Shown: positions 34,983 to 45,606, counted from the first letter of the stretch. The stretch: 64,000 nt of DNA from Streptomyces griseoruber (GCF_001514205.1 NZ_KQ948766.1:341215-405214), one strand, 5' to 3'. The notes: generated from the sequence alone by a model not told the origin. Made by a program: numbers and translations.

Positions 34983-35621
34983 ATGAACCCCATGACGGCC
35001 GCCCGCACCTCCACCCCCGCCGACCGCCCCCAGCCGGGTCTGCGTGAGCGCAAGAAGATCAAGACGCGCGAGGCGATCCGCACCGCGACGTACGCGCTGA
35101 TCAAGGAGCAGGGGTACGACGCCACGACGATCGACCAGATCGCCGAGCGCGCCGAGGTGTCGCCGTCGACCGTCTTCCGCTACTTCCCGACCAAGGAGGA
35201 CATCGTCCTCACGGACGAGTACGACCCGGTCCTGCTGGAGGAACTGCGGGCCCGCCCGGCGGACGAGCCCTGGGCGCAGTCCGTCCGGTACGTGATGCAG
35301 GAGGCCGTGCGCACCGGCATGGAGGAGGACCCGGAGGTGGCACGCATCCGCACCCATCTGCTGGCCCAGGTTCCCGCGGTGCGCTCGCGGATGATGGAGA
35401 GCATGTCGGTCACCGGCCGGATGTTCGCCACCGCCGTCGCCGAGCGCACCGGCCTCGACCCCGACAGCCTGGAGGTGCGGGTACACACGATGTCGCTCAT
35501 CGGCGGTCTGATGGAGACCTCGATGTACTGGGCCGAGCACGGCCACGAGGGGGACTTCCCCGCTCTCCTCGACCGCGCCCTGGACGTCCTCCAGAACGGC
35601 CTGACCGTCGAAAACCCCTGA
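34983..35621 (+). CDS. TetR-family repressor of the exporter operon
   Basis: The 212-residue protein has a TetR DNA-binding domain (TREAIRTATYALIKEQGYDATTIDQIAERAEVSPSTVFRYFPTKEDIV, residues about 28-74) and a helical ligand domain. It is encoded right after the MFS exporter it presumably represses; export substrates are likely inducers. The start may be ATG 34983 or ATG 34992 (MTAARTS), as neither has a good ribosome site and translation is probably coupled. Confidence 0.92.
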   Translation: MNPMTAARTSTPADRPQPGLRERKKIKTREAIRTATYALIKEQGYDATTIDQIAERAEVSPSTVFRYFPTKEDIVLTDEYDPVLLEELRARPADEPWAQSVRYVMQEAVRTGMEEDPEVARIRTHLLAQVPAVRSRMMESMSVTGRMFATAVAERTGLDPDSLEVRVHTMSLIGGLMETSMYWAEHGHEGDFPALLDRALDVLQNGLTVENP

Positions 35622-35654
35622 GCCGGGCCCGGCCCACCGTGCCATCCTGACCAG

Positions 35655-36386
35655 GTGAACCCACCCGAGATCCACGTCGAAGTCGCCTCCGAGCTGGCCC
35701 TGTTCGTCCCGCACGCCCGCCGGACCGGCGCCCACCCGCTCGCCGTCGACGGCGTCTCCACCCTCGGCCATGTCGTCGAGTCCCTCGGCGTCCCGCTGAC
35801 GGAGGTCGGCACCCTCGTGGTCGACGGCCGCGAGGTCCCGGTCGCGCACATCCCGGCGGACGGCGAGCGGGTGACGGTCCGCCCGGTCGCCCGCCCCCAG
35901 CAGGTCCCCGGCGCGCCCCTGCGGTTCCTCCTCGACGTCCACCTCGGCACCCTCGCCCGCCGGCTGCGCCTGCTCGGCGTGGACACGGCCTACGAGTCCA
36001 CCGACATCGGCGACCCGGCCCTCGCCGCCCGGTCCGCCGCCGAGCAGCGGGTCATGCTCAGCCGCGACCGGGGCCTGCTGCGCCGCCGCGAGCTGTGGGC
36101 CGGCGCCTACATCTACAGCACCCGCCCGGAGGACCAACTCCGCGACGTCCTCGACCGGTTCCGCCCCGCCCTCGACCCCTGGACCCGCTGCACCGCCTGC
36201 AACGGCCTGCTGCGCGAAGCCACCAAGGACGAGGTCGCCGACCAGCTCGAACACGGCACCCACCGCTCCTACGACGTCTTCGCCCAGTGCACCGCCTGCG
36301 GCCGCGCCTACTGGAAGGGCGCCCACCACCAGCAACTGGAGGCGATCGTCGAGGACGCCCTGAGCATGCGCGCACAGGAGAACTGA
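35655..36386 (+). CDS. Mut7-C RNase-domain protein with ubiquitin-like N-terminus
   Basis: The 243-residue protein has a ubiquitin-like N-terminal domain (residues 1-85, IHVEVASELALFVPHARRTG to GERVTVRPVARP) and a Mut7-C PIN-fold RNase domain (about 90-235) with acidic residues in RFLLDVHLGTLARRLRLLGVDTAY, MLSRDRGLLRRRELW, and a zinc ribbon CTACNGLL and CTACGRAYWKG. The family is predicted to cut RNA; its substrate is unknown. It follows the TetR gene by 33 bases. Confidence 0.9.
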   Translation: MNPPEIHVEVASELALFVPHARRTGAHPLAVDGVSTLGHVVESLGVPLTEVGTLVVDGREVPVAHIPADGERVTVRPVARPQQVPGAPLRFLLDVHLGTLARRLRLLGVDTAYESTDIGDPALAARSAAEQRVMLSRDRGLLRRRELWAGAYIYSTRPEDQLRDVLDRFRPALDPWTRCTACNGLLREATKDEVADQLEHGTHRSYDVFAQCTACGRAYWKGAHHQQLEAIVEDALSMRAQEN

Positions 36387-36434
36387 GTACGACGGCCCCT
36401 CCCCCGCCACGCCGTCGCACGATGGGATGGCGCC

Positions 36435-36758
36435 ATGGACACCACCGCGCACCGGCAGACCGACCGCTTCCTCATCGGGTGGGCGGCGGCCGGACTCGTC
36501 TCGCTCCTGCCGACCGTCGGCCTCGCCTGGCTGGCCGTGTGGTCCGGAGAGCGCGGCAGCCGCTGCCTCACCTACGGCGAGCGGTGCTCGACGGTCGACG
36601 GCACCACCCTGTACACACTGTTCTGGCTGTCCGTGCTCGCCGGCCTGACCGCGCTGGTGTGGCGCCGGGCCGGCGCGTCGTACGTGAGGCCCGCGGCCGT
36701 GCTGGTGCAGTGGGGCGCTCAGCTGACGCTCGGCGCCATGATCCTCACCGGCGCCTGA
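36435..36758 (+). CDS. small three-segment membrane protein
   Basis: The 107-residue protein has three hydrophobic stretches: FLIGWAAAGLVSLLPTVGLAWLAVW, TLYTLFWLSVLAGLTALVW, and YVRPAAVLVQWGAQLTLGAMILTG. Two cysteines (SRCLTYGERCS) in the first outside loop may pair. No family recognised. It lies 48 bases after the Mut7-C gene in the same direction. Confidence 0.6.
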   Translation: MDTTAHRQTDRFLIGWAAAGLVSLLPTVGLAWLAVWSGERGSRCLTYGERCSTVDGTTLYTLFWLSVLAGLTALVWRRAGASYVRPAAVLVQWGAQLTLGAMILTGA

Positions 36759-36767
36759 GCCGCTGCG

Positions 36768-38801
36768 TCAGTCGCCCAGCGCCGCGCGGAGCCGTTCCGG
36801 GTCGGTCGTCGGGGCGTCGCAGGTGAAGTTGCGGCAGACGTACGCCGTCGGTTCCCCGTCCCTCAGGGTCCGGTCCGCGAGCAGCGGGAACTCCTCGCTG
36901 CCGACCGTGCCGTACGCCACCACCGCCCCCGGCGCGGCACCGAGCAGCGCGGTGCGCAGCAGGGTCCTCGCGGCCGGATCGTCGACATCGGCCGCCACCA
37001 CGGCCACCTCGCGCGGCCCGTCCAGCAGCGCCTCGGCGGCGGCGAGCCCCCACCCGATGAACCGGGGCACCCGCGGCCCCAGCGCCTTGACGACCCCGAG
37101 GGCCTTCTCGGCGGCGGTGCGGTGCGGCTCGGAACCGGTGTGCGCGGCATAGCCCAGCAGCGCGCCGGCGGCGGCGGTCCAGCCGGAGGGCACGGCGTTG
37201 TCGGTCGGGTCCTGCGGCCTGCGGATCAGCCGCTCGGCGTCGGCGGCCGTGTCGTACAGCGCCCCCGACTCCGGGTCGGCGAATCGCACCAGGACATGGT
37301 CGAGCAGGAACCCGGCGAACTCCAGCCAGACCCCCTCCCCGGTGACCGAGGCCAGCGCGAGGAACCCCTCGGCGACATCGGCGTAGTCCTCCAGCACCCC
37401 GGCATTCGCGCCGGCCCGCCCGTCCTTGCTGGTACGGGAGAGCCGGGCCTGCTCGTCGAGGTGCAGCCGTACGAGGAGATCGGCGGCGCCCACGGCCGCG
37501 GCCACCAGGTCGGGGCGGTCGAAGTAGGCGCCGGTCTCGGCGAGGGCGGCGATCGCGAGCCCGTTCCAGGCGGCGACGACCTTGTCGTCCCGGCCGGGCG
37601 CGGGGCGCTCGGCCCGCTTCCGCAGCAGCCGCTCCCTGATCCCGGCGATCTTCTCCGCGTCGAAGACGCTGTCCTGCTGGGGCAGCCGGAGCACGGAGGC
37701 GCCCTGCTCGAAGGTGCCTTCCTCCGTGACCCCGAAGTAGTGCATCGCGAGCCGCGCGTCCTCGGCGCCGAGCGCCTCGGTCAGCTGCTCGGGCGTCCAC
37801 ACGTAGTACACGCCCTCGACGTGCTTCCCGGTCCCGTCGTCGCTGTCGGCGTCGAGCGCCGAGGCGAACCCGCCCTCCCCGGTCCGCAGCTCCCGCACCA
37901 TGAAGTCGGCCGTCTCCAGGGCGACCCGCCGGGCCAGCTCGGAGCCGGTGGCCCGCCAGAGATGCGCGTACACGCGGCACAGCAGCGCATTGTCGTACAA
38001 CATCTTCTCGAAGTGCGGCACGGTCCAGTCGCGGTCGACCGAGTACCGGGCGAACCCGCCGCCGAGCTGGTCGTAGATCCCGCCCCGCGCCATCCGCTCA
38101 CAGGTGTCCTGGGCCATCTGGAGCGCACCCTCGGCCCCGGTGCGGGCGTGATGCCGCAGCAGGAACTCGACCACCATGGACGGCGGGAACTTCGGCGCCC
38201 CGCCGAACCCGCCGCGCTGCGGGTCGTACTCCCGGGTCAGCCCCAGCAGCGCCTGCGACAGCTCCTGCTCCCCCGGCGCCTCCGCGTCCCCGAAGGAGAT
38301 CTCCCGCTCCGACAGATCCCGCACGATCTTCCCGGCGACCTCCGCGACCTCCTCCCGCCGCTCGCCCCAGGCCTGCCGGACCCCCTCCAGCACCTGCCGG
38401 AACGAGGGCATGCCGTGCCGGGGCTCCGGCGGGAAGTACGTACCGAAGTAGAACGGCTCCGCGTCCGGCGTCAGGAACACCGTCATCGGCCACCCGCCCT
38501 GCCCGGTCGCGGCCTGCACGGCCTCCATGTAGACGGCGTCCACGTCGGGACGCTCCTCACGGTCGACCTTGACACTCACGAAACCCGCGTTGAGCCGCTC
38601 CGCGGTCTCGGGGTCCTCGAAGGACTCGTGGGCCATGACATGACACCAGTGGCAGCTGCTGTACCCGACGCTGAGCAGCACCGGGACCCCGCGCCGCCGC
38701 GCCTCCTCGAAGGCCTCCTCGGACCAGGGCCACCAGTCGACCGGGTTGTCGGCGTGCTGGAGCAGATACGGAGACGTCTCATGGGCCAGTCGGTTCGGCA
38801 T
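36768..38801 (-). CDS. DUF255 thioredoxin-fold protein (YyaL/Spata20-like)
   Basis: The 677-residue protein has an N-terminal thioredoxin-like DUF255 domain ([43 protein letters not shown] with Cxx[38 protein letters not shown]) and a C-terminal six-hairpin (N-acylglucosamine epimerase-like) barrel (about 200-650). The family is widespread but its reaction is not established. I chose ATG 38801 (MPNRLAHE); ATG 38810 adds three residues. Confidence 0.93.
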   Translation of the reverse strand: MPNRLAHETSPYLLQHADNPVDWWPWSEEAFEEARRRGVPVLLSVGYSSCHWCHVMAHESFEDPETAERLNAGFVSVKVDREERPDVDAVYMEAVQAATGQGGWPMTVFLTPDAEPFYFGTYFPPEPRHGMPSFRQVLEGVRQAWGERREEVAEVAGKIVRDLSEREISFGDAEAPGEQELSQALLGLTREYDPQRGGFGGAPKFPPSMVVEFLLRHHARTGAEGALQMAQDTCERMARGGIYDQLGGGFARYSVDRDWTVPHFEKMLYDNALLCRVYAHLWRATGSELARRVALETADFMVRELRTGEGGFASALDADSDDGTGKHVEGVYYVWTPEQLTEALGAEDARLAMHYFGVTEEGTFEQGASVLRLPQQDSVFDAEKIAGIRERLLRKRAERPAPGRDDKVVAAWNGLAIAALAETGAYFDRPDLVAAAVGAADLLVRLHLDEQARLSRTSKDGRAGANAGVLEDYADVAEGFLALASVTGEGVWLEFAGFLLDHVLVRFADPESGALYDTAADAERLIRRPQDPTDNAVPSGWTAAAGALLGYAAHTGSEPHRTAAEKALGVVKALGPRVPRFIGWGLAAAEALLDGPREVAVVAADVDDPAARTLLRTALLGAAPGAVVAYGTVGSEEFPLLADRTLRDGEPTAYVCRNFTCDAPTTDPERLRAALGD

Positions 38802-38956
38802 GGGGTCCATCCTGCCCCAGTACCCGGCGGCGGGCAGCGGGGCGAGGGTGGTGTCCGATCGGAAACCCTCCGTAACCCTTCGCCCTCTCGCGCCACGGGA
38901 GTCGTCCGCCGCACACTTGACCGGACGGACGCCGTGCCGCCGGAGGGGGACGGGAC

Positions 38957-41900
38957 ATGCGGGACAGTCACAAGGCAGAGGCCGAGCGGTTGTTGGCGCG
39001 GGCCGTGGAGGAAGAGGTACGGCGGTCGGGCGGGCGCACCGACCGGCAGGTGCTGATGACCAGGGCGCGCGGGGCACTGGACGCGATGGCGCAGACCGCC
39101 GCCGCGGAGTACGAGGCCTACGCCCGCGCCCTGGACGAACGGGACGCCGGACGGGTCAGCTTCGCGCAGCGGTACGCCCAGGAGGGCGGCGGGCGGACTC
39201 CCTTACTGGTAGCGGGAGTTGCCGCCGTGACGACCGCGGTCGCCGACCTCGCGCTCGGGACCGGTCCCGGCACGGCCCTCGGGGCCGGAGTGGCGGTCGG
39301 CGTGGTCGGGGCCGCGGCGACCGTGGTGAAGGTGGCCGGCTCGCACCTGCCGGCCGCGCACCACCACGCCGGCGAGGCCGGACAGCCGGGCGGCGCCGAG
39401 CAGTTGCGGTTGCAGTGGCTGACGGCGCTGGAGGTACGCGGGATCCGCCCGTTCCTCGACCAGCAGCGGGTGCTGGACGCGACGACCGGACCGCGGCCGA
39501 AGAAGGCGCCCGGCCCGCAGTTGAAGGGCGCGGACAAGAGCGCGGCGGCACGCGGGCGGACCGTGCTGGAGCAGTCGTTCGGCCAACTGCCGGAGCCGGT
39601 CGGCCCGTTCGCCGGACGCCGGGCGGAGCTGGCACAGATCCGGCAGTGGGTGCAGTCGGCCCGGGCGAGCACCGAGACCAGACCCACGGTCGTCGTGCTG
39701 CACGGCCCGCCCGGCAGCGGCCGCAGCGCGCTCGCGATACGCGCCGCACACGATCTGCGCGACCAGTTCCGCGGCGCCTGCGTCGTCGATCTGCGCGGCG
39801 ACAGCGCCCAGGGCGCCCCGCTGGCCACCCGGGACGCCCTGCTGCACCTGCTGAACCGCCTCGGCGCCCCCCGCGAACAGCTCCTCTTCCGCGAGCGCTC
39901 GTCCCCCGACCAGCAGGTCAAACGCCTCGCCGACCTCTACTACCAGCACCTCACCGGCCTGCCGGTCGTCGTCCTCCTCGACGACGCCGGCGACCCCGAG
40001 CAGGTGCGCACCCTCGTCCCGGAACGCTCCGACAGCCTGGTCCTGGTCACCGCCCGCGACCCGCTGGACCTCCCCGCCGAGCTGTCCGCCTGGGCACACC
40101 GGCTCCCGGTACGGCCCCTGGAGGCGGCGGGCGCGGAGGAACTGCTGAGCGCCGCCGCCCAGGACGCCTCCGCACCGTACGACGCCGAATCCGCCGAACG
40201 GATAAGGGAGTTGTGCGGCGGGCTGCCACTGGCGCTGCGGATCGCGGGCTCCTCGCTGGGCCCGCGCTCACCACGCGGACTGGCCACGGACCTCGGGGCG
40301 TACGGCCCGGTCGGACCCGTCGAGCGCGCCCTGTGGCTGCGCTACACCGACCAGCCCGAAGGCACCCGCCGGCTGCTGCGGCGGCTGGCCCTGGCCGGAC
40401 GGGCCTCGCTCGGCGCCGCCGCGGCCGCCGCCCTCCTGGCCACCGACCGCGCGGAGGCGACCCGGCATCTGACCGCCCTCGCGGACGCGGGCCTCGTCGA
40501 CCGGGTGCGCCGCGACCGCTACCGGCTGCACGACCTGGTCCGCGCCTTCGCCCAGGCCCGGCTGCTCGACGAGGAGGAGCAGACCGAGCTCACGGCCGCC
40601 CAGGAACGCCTGATCGTCAGCTACGCCGAGCTCGCCGACTCCGTGCTGCGGCTGGTCGACGGCAACATGTCGACCCGCTCGGACCGGTTCACCCCGCACG
40701 GCTTCACCTCCCTCGACGAGGCCCTGCGCTGGCTGGACGACGAGTCGAGCTTCATCACCGCGACCCTGCGCCAGGCGGAGGGCGTGCACGAGACGGCCGT
40801 ACTGAGCCTGCTGGGCGCGCTGTGCGACTACTGCCTGCTGCGCGGCGACCTCTACCGCCTCGGCGAGATCAGCGAGCTGGCCCAGTCGGTCGGCCAGGAC
40901 CTGCTGGTGCGGTCCGTGCAGTGGCGCACCGGCATCGCGGCCCGGCAGCTGGGCGAGCTGGACAAGGCCCGGACCACCCTGGCCTCGGTCGTCGACCTCT
41001 ACCTCCAGGCCCATCACGACGCCGGCGCGGCCCGGGCCCTGTGCTCCCTGGGCATCACCCTGCACCACCAGGGCAGCCTCACCGAGGCGGCGGCCAAGCT
41101 GCGGGAGGCGCTGGACCTCCAGGCCGCGCCCGAGCTGGCCACGGACCGCGCCTGGACCATGCACGCCCTGGCCGCCGTGGAACGCGACCGGGCCCGGCTC
41201 GGCGAAGCCCTGGACCTGCTGACCCGCTCCCTGGTGCTGCACCGCGAGGGCGGTTCCGTGCACGGGGAGGCCTGGGCCCACTTCCAGCTCGGCCAGCTCA
41301 ACCTGCGCCGCGGCGACGTCCCGGCCGCGGAGGCCGACCTGAACCGCGCCCTCGACCTGTACGGCCGTACCCGCGACGAACGCGGTGCGGCCTGGGCCCT
41401 GACCCAGCTGGCCCGGGCCCGCATGATCGCCGGTGACCCGGCCCCGGCGGTGGAGGGACTGCGCGCGGCGGCGGCCCGGCACCGCGCCAACGAGGACGCC
41501 CGCGGCGAGGCCTGGACCGTGTACTACCTGGGCCTCGCCCTCGAGGAGACCGGCGACCTGGACTCCTCCGTGCGCGAGCTGGAACGCTCGCGCACCCTGT
41601 TCTCCCGGATGCGTGACGTCTACGGCCTGGCCTGCGCCCGCCATCACTCGGCACGGGTCACCCGGGACCAGCGGGCCGCCCAGACCGGCTCCCTGCGCAA
41701 CTCCGGTTTCGCCCGGCAGCTCCTCGTCGACGCCCGCGCCGACTTCCAGCGCATCGGGGTCTCCCACGGTGAGGCGTGGACCTGTCTGGAGCTGGCGATC
41801 ATCGAGGCGGGCAACGCCCGCGCCCAGCAGGCCCTGGCCCTGTGCGACGAGGCGGCGGGCCTGTTCTCCTCCTACGGCGACCGCCGCGGCGAGGACTGGG

Positions 41901-42166
41901 CCCGCTTCCTGCGCTGCACCCTCCTGCCGTACGGCGCACCGGGCGGCGCGGCGGTGGGCACGGCCGTGGCCCAGGAGGAACTGGCCCAGCTGAGCCGCAC
42001 CGCCCACCCCCTGCGGGACACCAAGCTGTCCGAGTCCCTCGCCGCCTACGCCGTCCTCCTGGAACGCGGCATCCGTCCGGAGACGGGCTGGCAGGCCTGG
42101 CGCCTCGGGCTGGTGCCCGGCCGGCACGAACGGGAGGTGATGGGGGTGGCGGTGAACGAGGCGTAG
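38957..42166 (+). CDS. large NTPase/TPR signalling protein with modified P-loop
   Basis: This 1069-residue protein has a charged N-terminus, a hydrophobic Ala/Gly segment at about 82-125 ([36 protein letters not shown]) that may insert in the membrane, a STAND-type NTPase domain with Walker [11 protein letters not shown] (about 250-260) and Walker [25 protein letters not shown], a winged-helix part, and C-terminal tetratricopeptide repeats (about 630-1000). The Walker A Lys is Arg, so hydrolysis may be poor. It lacks the LuxR DNA-binding end of its relative at 12-14 kb, so it likely works by protein contacts. Single gene with its own terminator. Confidence 0.85.
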   Translation: MRDSHKAEAERLLARAVEEEVRRSGGRTDRQVLMTRARGALDAMAQTAAAEYEAYARALDERDAGRVSFAQRYAQEGGGRTPLLVAGVAAVTTAVADLALGTGPGTALGAGVAVGVVGAAATVVKVAGSHLPAAHHHAGEAGQPGGAEQLRLQWLTALEVRGIRPFLDQQRVLDATTGPRPKKAPGPQLKGADKSAAARGRTVLEQSFGQLPEPVGPFAGRRAELAQIRQWVQSARASTETRPTVVVLHGPPGSGRSALAIRAAHDLRDQFRGACVVDLRGDSAQGAPLATRDALLHLLNRLGAPREQLLFRERSSPDQQVKRLADLYYQHLTGLPVVVLLDDAGDPEQVRTLVPERSDSLVLVTARDPLDLPAELSAWAHRLPVRPLEAAGAEELLSAAAQDASAPYDAESAERIRELCGGLPLALRIAGSSLGPRSPRGLATDLGAYGPVGPVERALWLRYTDQPEGTRRLLRRLALAGRASLGAAAAAALLATDRAEATRHLTALADAGLVDRVRRDRYRLHDLVRAFAQARLLDEEEQTELTAAQERLIVSYAELADSVLRLVDGNMSTRSDRFTPHGFTSLDEALRWLDDESSFITATLRQAEGVHETAVLSLLGALCDYCLLRGDLYRLGEISELAQSVGQDLLVRSVQWRTGIAARQLGELDKARTTLASVVDLYLQAHHDAGAARALCSLGITLHHQGSLTEAAAKLREALDLQAAPELATDRAWTMHALAAVERDRARLGEALDLLTRSLVLHREGGSVHGEAWAHFQLGQLNLRRGDVPAAEADLNRALDLYGRTRDERGAAWALTQLARARMIAGDPAPAVEGLRAAAARHRANEDARGEAWTVYYLGLALEETGDLDSSVRELERSRTLFSRMRDVYGLACARHHSARVTRDQRAAQTGSLRNSGFARQLLVDARADFQRIGVSHGEAWTCLELAIIEAGNARAQQALALCDEAAGLFSSYGDRRGEDWARFLRCTLLPYGAPGGAAVGTAVAQEELAQLSRTAHPLRDTKLSESLAAYAVLLERGIRPETGWQAWRLGLVPGRHEREVMGVAVNEA

Positions 42167-42176
42167 GCGGGCACGC

Positions 42177-42236
42177 GGGCTCAGCAGCGGGACGGTTCCC
42201 CCTCCTGAGCCCGGGCGCCCGGCCGGGTGCGCCCGG
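42177..42236. terminator. two hairpins between the NTPase and the small membrane gene
   Basis: GGGCTCAG (42177-42184) pairs with CTGAGCCC (42205-42212), and just after it CCGGGCGC (42211-42218) pairs with GCGCCCGG (42229-42236). The convergent genes end on both sides, so this is probably a two-way terminator. No T tract. Confidence 0.6.
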
Positions 42237-42242
42237 CCCCGA

Positions 42243-42491
42243 TCAGCCCTTGGCCGGAGAGGTCTTGCTCGTCGAGCCCGGGGCGGCGGCGGGGGTCTCC
42301 TCGCCGTCCGGGGCTTCCTTGAAGTCGACCTTGCCCATGTGCTTGTTCATCGACTTCATCAGGGCCCACACCGCCACCGCCATCGCCGCGAACACGATGA
42401 AGCCGAGGACACCGGGGGTGACCTTGTTCTCGTCGACCTCCTTGGCGAGGGGGACGAGATGCGTCATTGCCAGGCTCACGCTTGCGCTCAT
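42243..42491 (-). CDS. small single-pass membrane protein coupled to mca
   Basis: The 82-residue protein has one membrane segment (PGVLGFIVFAAMAVAVWALMKSMNKHMGKV) and an Ala/Pro/Ser tail (GEETPAAAPGSTSKTSPAKG). Its ATG at 42491 lies one base after the mca stop, so translation is coupled; an in-frame ATG at 42467 (MTHLVPLAKE) is another possible start. Such small proteins accompany mca in Streptomyces. Function unknown. Confidence 0.75.
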   Translation of the reverse strand: MSASVSLAMTHLVPLAKEVDENKVTPGVLGFIVFAAMAVAVWALMKSMNKHMGKVDFKEAPDGEETPAAAPGSTSKTSPAKG

Positions 42492-42492
42492 G

Positions 42493-43374
42493 TCAGGCAT
42501 TGTCCCGGACGCCCGCAAAGAGGTCGTCCTCGGGGATGGACGTATCGACGAGAGCCTTCGCGAGCTCGTACTCCTCGGTCGGCCAGACCTCCTTCTGGAT
42601 CTCCATCGGCACCCGGAACCAGCCGCCGTCGGGGTCGATCTGCGTGGCGTGGGCGATCAGCGCCTTGTCACGGATCTCGAAGAACTCGGCGCACGGGATG
42701 TGCGTGGTGAGCGTGCGCTCCTTCACCCCGAACTCCTCCCAGCGCTTGAGCCACTCCCCGTAGGGCGACTCCAGGCCGCGGTCGCGCATCGCATGGTGCA
42801 GCGCCTCGGTACGGGGGCGGTTGAAGCCCTGGTTGTAGTACAGCTTCAGCGGCCGGTACGCGGGCCCGAACTCGTCCTCCGGGTACTTCGCGGTGTCGTC
42901 CGCGCCCTCGAACGCCACCATCGAGATCTTGTGGGTCATGATGTGGTCGGGGTGCGGATAGCCGCCGTTCTCGTCGTAGGTGGTGATCACCTGGGGACGG
43001 AAGGAGCGGATCTGCTTCACCAGCTCGCCGGCCGCCTTGTCGACGTCCTCCAGCGCGAAGCAGCCCTCGGGCAGCGGCGGCAGCGGGTCGCCCTCGGGCA
43101 GGCCCGAGTCGACGAAGCCGAGCCACTCCTGCCGGACGCCGAGGATCTCGCGGGCCTCGTCCATCTCCTTCTTGCGTACCTCGTGGATGTGCTCCTCGAT
43201 GTACTTGTCGCCCTGAAGCTTGGGGTTGAGGATGGAGCCGCGCTCCCCGCCCGTGCAGGTCACCACCAGCACGTCCACCCCCTCGGACACGTACTTCGCC
43301 ATGGTGGCCGCGCCCTTGCTCGACTCGTCGTCGGGGTGCGCGTGCACGGCCATCAGTCGCAGCTGGTCAGTCAA
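42493..43374 (-). CDS. mca: mycothiol S-conjugate amidase
   Basis: The 293-residue zinc amidase has HAHPDDESSKG near the N-terminus, VTCTGGERGS, and HPDHIMTH, the motifs of the MshB/Mca (PIG-L) family; its length and C-terminal region fit Mca. It splits mycothiol-toxin conjugates into a mercapturic acid, which is exported, and GlcN-inositol, which is recycled. The start is TTG 43374 (TTGACTGACCAG) with GAGG about 8 bases upstream. It diverges from a DUF4307 gene. Confidence 0.95.
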   Translation of the reverse strand: MTDQLRLMAVHAHPDDESSKGAATMAKYVSEGVDVLVVTCTGGERGSILNPKLQGDKYIEEHIHEVRKKEMDEAREILGVRQEWLGFVDSGLPEGDPLPPLPEGCFALEDVDKAAGELVKQIRSFRPQVITTYDENGGYPHPDHIMTHKISMVAFEGADDTAKYPEDEFGPAYRPLKLYYNQGFNRPRTEALHHAMRDRGLESPYGEWLKRWEEFGVKERTLTTHIPCAEFFEIRDKALIAHATQIDPDGGWFRVPMEIQKEVWPTEEYELAKALVDTSIPEDDLFAGVRDNA

Positions 43375-43488
43375 GACTCAATCCTCGGTAAGTCGGCGCC
43401 CGTGTGAGCCGGCGCGATCGCAGGCTTCTATAGTGACCGAATCGGGGGGCGAATAATTCCAGGGCCCTGGCCTGCCGAGAGGACGATC

Positions 43489-43890
43489 ATGAGTACGGCG
43501 AGCACCCGCGTGCCGGAGGGCCGCTACGGCCGCGCCTCGGACGAACGGGCCGACCGCACCCTGAAGATCGTGGGCGCCGTGCTCGGCGGGGTCCTGCTCG
43601 TGATCGTCGGATACTTCGCCTACCACTACGTCGGCCAGAACAAGATCAGCGCCGAGGTGATCACCTTCAAGGCGACCTCGGACGACGCCGTCGAGGTGCA
43701 CCTGGAGGTCCGCAAGGACGCGGGGGCGAGCGGCTACTGCACGGTCCGCTCCCAGTCGGCCGACGGCGCCGAGGTGGGCCGCGCGGACTTCCGCTTCTCC
43801 GGTTCGGACACCCGGATCGACAAGGTGGTCACCCTCCGCACGACGGCCAAGGGCACCACGGCCGAGCTGCTCGGCTGTCACGCCGACTGA
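43489..43890 (+). CDS. DUF4307 single-pass membrane protein
   Basis: The 133-residue protein has a short cytoplasmic N-terminus, one membrane segment (LKIVGAVLGGVLLVIVGYFAYHYV, about residues 25-48), and an outside beta domain (VITFKATSDDAVEVHLEVRKD, GYCTVRSQSADGAEVGRADFRF, ELLGCHAD) with a likely disulphide between the two Cys. This matches the actinobacterial DUF4307 family, often next to mca. Role unknown. Confidence 0.88.
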   Translation: MSTASTRVPEGRYGRASDERADRTLKIVGAVLGGVLLVIVGYFAYHYVGQNKISAEVITFKATSDDAVEVHLEVRKDAGASGYCTVRSQSADGAEVGRADFRFSGSDTRIDKVVTLRTTAKGTTAELLGCHAD

Positions 43891-44066
43891 GGGCGCCCCG
43901 TCCTCCGCATTGCGTACACGCTGACCTGCGTTGACGTAATTCTGGTGGCTTATGTCCTCCCCCTTTGCCCGCGGAATTGTTAGGCTCGTGGTTTCGCCCA
44001 TCCCCTGAGGAACATGCTTGAGGGTAGGGCGATGCTTTGTATTCCCAGTACCGACGAGGAGCACCT

Positions 44067-44567
44067 GTGACCCAGACCAGCGAGTCCGTCACCTGGCTTA
44101 CCCAGGAGGCGTACAACAAGCTCAAGGAAGAGCTTGAGCACCTTACTGGTCCTGCGCGCACGGAGATCGCCGCCAAGATCGCGGCCGCGCGCGAGGAGGG
44201 CGACCTGCGCGAGAACGGCGGGTACCACGCGGCCAAGGAGGAGCAGGGCAAGCAGGAGCTTCGCGTGCGCCAGCTGACCCAGCTCCTCGAGAACGCCAAG
44301 GTCGGCGAGGCTCCGGCCTCCGCGGACGGTGCCGTGGCGCCCGGCATGGTCGTGACGATCGCCTTCGACGGTGACGAGGACGACACCATGACGTTCCTGC
44401 TCGCCTCGCGCGAGTACGCGAGCGCCGACGTCGAGACCTACTCGCCGCAGTCCCCGCTGGGCACCGGCGTGATCGGTCACAAGGTCGGCGAGGACGCGGA
44501 GTACGAGCTGCCGAACGGCAAGAAGGCCTCCGTGCGCATCCTCAAGGCCGAGCCCTACAGCGGCTGA
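44067..44567 (+). CDS. greA: transcription elongation factor GreA
   Basis: The 166-residue protein has the GreA coiled coil with the acidic tip AAREEGDLRENGGYHAAKEEQGKQE and the C-terminal domain SPLGTGVIGHKVGEDAEYELPNGKKASVRIL. It enters the secondary channel of RNA polymerase and stimulates cleavage of backtracked RNA. GTG 44067 has GAGGAGC about 6 bases upstream. Single gene followed by a hairpin. Confidence 0.97.
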   Translation: MTQTSESVTWLTQEAYNKLKEELEHLTGPARTEIAAKIAAAREEGDLRENGGYHAAKEEQGKQELRVRQLTQLLENAKVGEAPASADGAVAPGMVVTIAFDGDEDDTMTFLLASREYASADVETYSPQSPLGTGVIGHKVGEDAEYELPNGKKASVRILKAEPYSG

Positions 44568-44590
44568 GCCACCGCCTCACTCTCCTGACG

Positions 44591-44619
44591 AGCCCCTGGC
44601 GCCCGAGCCGCCGGGGGCT
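44591..44619 (+). terminator. hairpin terminator after greA
   Basis: AGCCCCTGGCG pairs with CGCCGGGGGCT (one G-U) around a 7-base loop, 24 bases after the greA stop. It has no T tract, as is usual here. Confidence 0.65.
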
Positions 44620-44799
44620 TCGCCATGTCGTCGGGTGGTCCGGATGCTGCATGGGCCAGGCGTCGGAGGGTGACTGTCCGGGGTTGGCGAACATCGGGCA
44701 GTGGCCACGCGGACCGATGAGAGACGACCGAGCCCCCTCCTCGATCTTGGAGAGGGTTCTGGCCGGCGCATCCAGCAGACGAAGTTGAGGCGCCCGTGA

Positions 44800-45606
44800 T
44801 CAGCCGGCTGCCCGGCGGTACTTGCGGACCGCGAGCGTGCGGAAGATCGCGACGATCACCACCGAGTAGATGATCGAGGCCCAGACAGGGTGGGCCATCG
44901 GCCATGCGTCGGACGGGGAGACGCCCGGGTCTCCGAAGAGCTTGCGGCAGGCCTGGACGGTGGCGCTGAACGGGTTCCACTCGGCGATGGGTTGCAGCCA
45001 GGACGCCATCTGGGAGGAGTCCACGAACGCGTTGGATATGAAGGTCACCGGGAAGAGCCAGATCAGCCCGCCGGAGGTGGCCGCCTCGGGGGTGCGGACG
45101 GTCAGGCCGATCAGGGCGCCGATCCAGGTGAACGCGTAGCCGAGGAGGAGGAGCAGGCCGAAGCCGGCGATGACCTTGCCGAAGTTGGTGGGCTCCGCGA
45201 AGCCGGGGCGCCAGCCGACCAGGAGCGCGACGACGGCCAGGACGAGCAGGGTGAGCGCCGTCTGGACGAGGTCGGCCATGGTGCGGCCGGTGAGCACCGC
45301 GCCGCGCGCCATGGGCAGGGAACGGAAGCGGTCGATCAGGCCCTTGTGCATGTCGTCGGCTATGCCCGCGCCCGCACCGGCGGTGGCGAAGGTGACGGTC
45401 TGCGCGAAGATGCCGGCCATCAGGAAGTTCTTGTAGACGTCCGGGTCGGTGGAGCCGCCGATGTTCATCGAGCCGCCGAAGACGTACGTGAAGAGGACCA
45501 CGAACATGATCGGCTGGATCAGCCCGAAAATAACCATTTCAGGAATCCGACTCATGCGAATCAGATTCCTGCGGGCGATGACCAGGGAGTCGTTCATGGC
45601 ACTCAC
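44800..45606 (-). CDS. DrrB-type ABC transporter permease
   Basis: The 268-residue permease has six membrane segments (EMVIFGLIQPIMFVVLFTYVFGG, FLMAGIFAQTVTFATAGAGAGIADD, VQTALTLLVLAVVALLVG, VIAGFGLLLLLGYAFTWIGALIGL, GGLIWLFPVTFISNAFV, WASIIYSVVIVAIF) and the ABC-2 motif DMHKGLIDRFRSLPMARGAVLTGRT. It exports drugs or lipids with the ATPase upstream. I chose GTG 45606 (VSAMNDSLVIARRN) because AAGGAG lies 8-9 bases ahead and the GTG overlaps the stop of the upstream remnant (GTGA); ATG 45597 is also possible. Confidence 0.9.
   Translation of the reverse strand: MSAMNDSLVIARRNLIRMSRIPEMVIFGLIQPIMFVVLFTYVFGGSMNIGGSTDPDVYKNFLMAGIFAQTVTFATAGAGAGIADDMHKGLIDRFRSLPMARGAVLTGRTMADLVQTALTLLVLAVVALLVGWRPGFAEPTNFGKVIAGFGLLLLLGYAFTWIGALIGLTVRTPEAATSGGLIWLFPVTFISNAFVDSSQMASWLQPIAEWNPFSATVQACRKLFGDPGVSPSDAWPMAHPVWASIIYSVVIVAIFRTLAVRKYRRAAG

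Noticed and set aside
34503..36452. Long minus frame spanning the MFS, TetR and Mut7-C genes
   Set aside because: Crosses three unrelated real genes on the other strand and has no domain.
40268..42127. Minus-strand frame opposite the NTPase/TPR gene
   Set aside because: Low-complexity Gln/Gly/Val-rich shadow of the TPR repeats.
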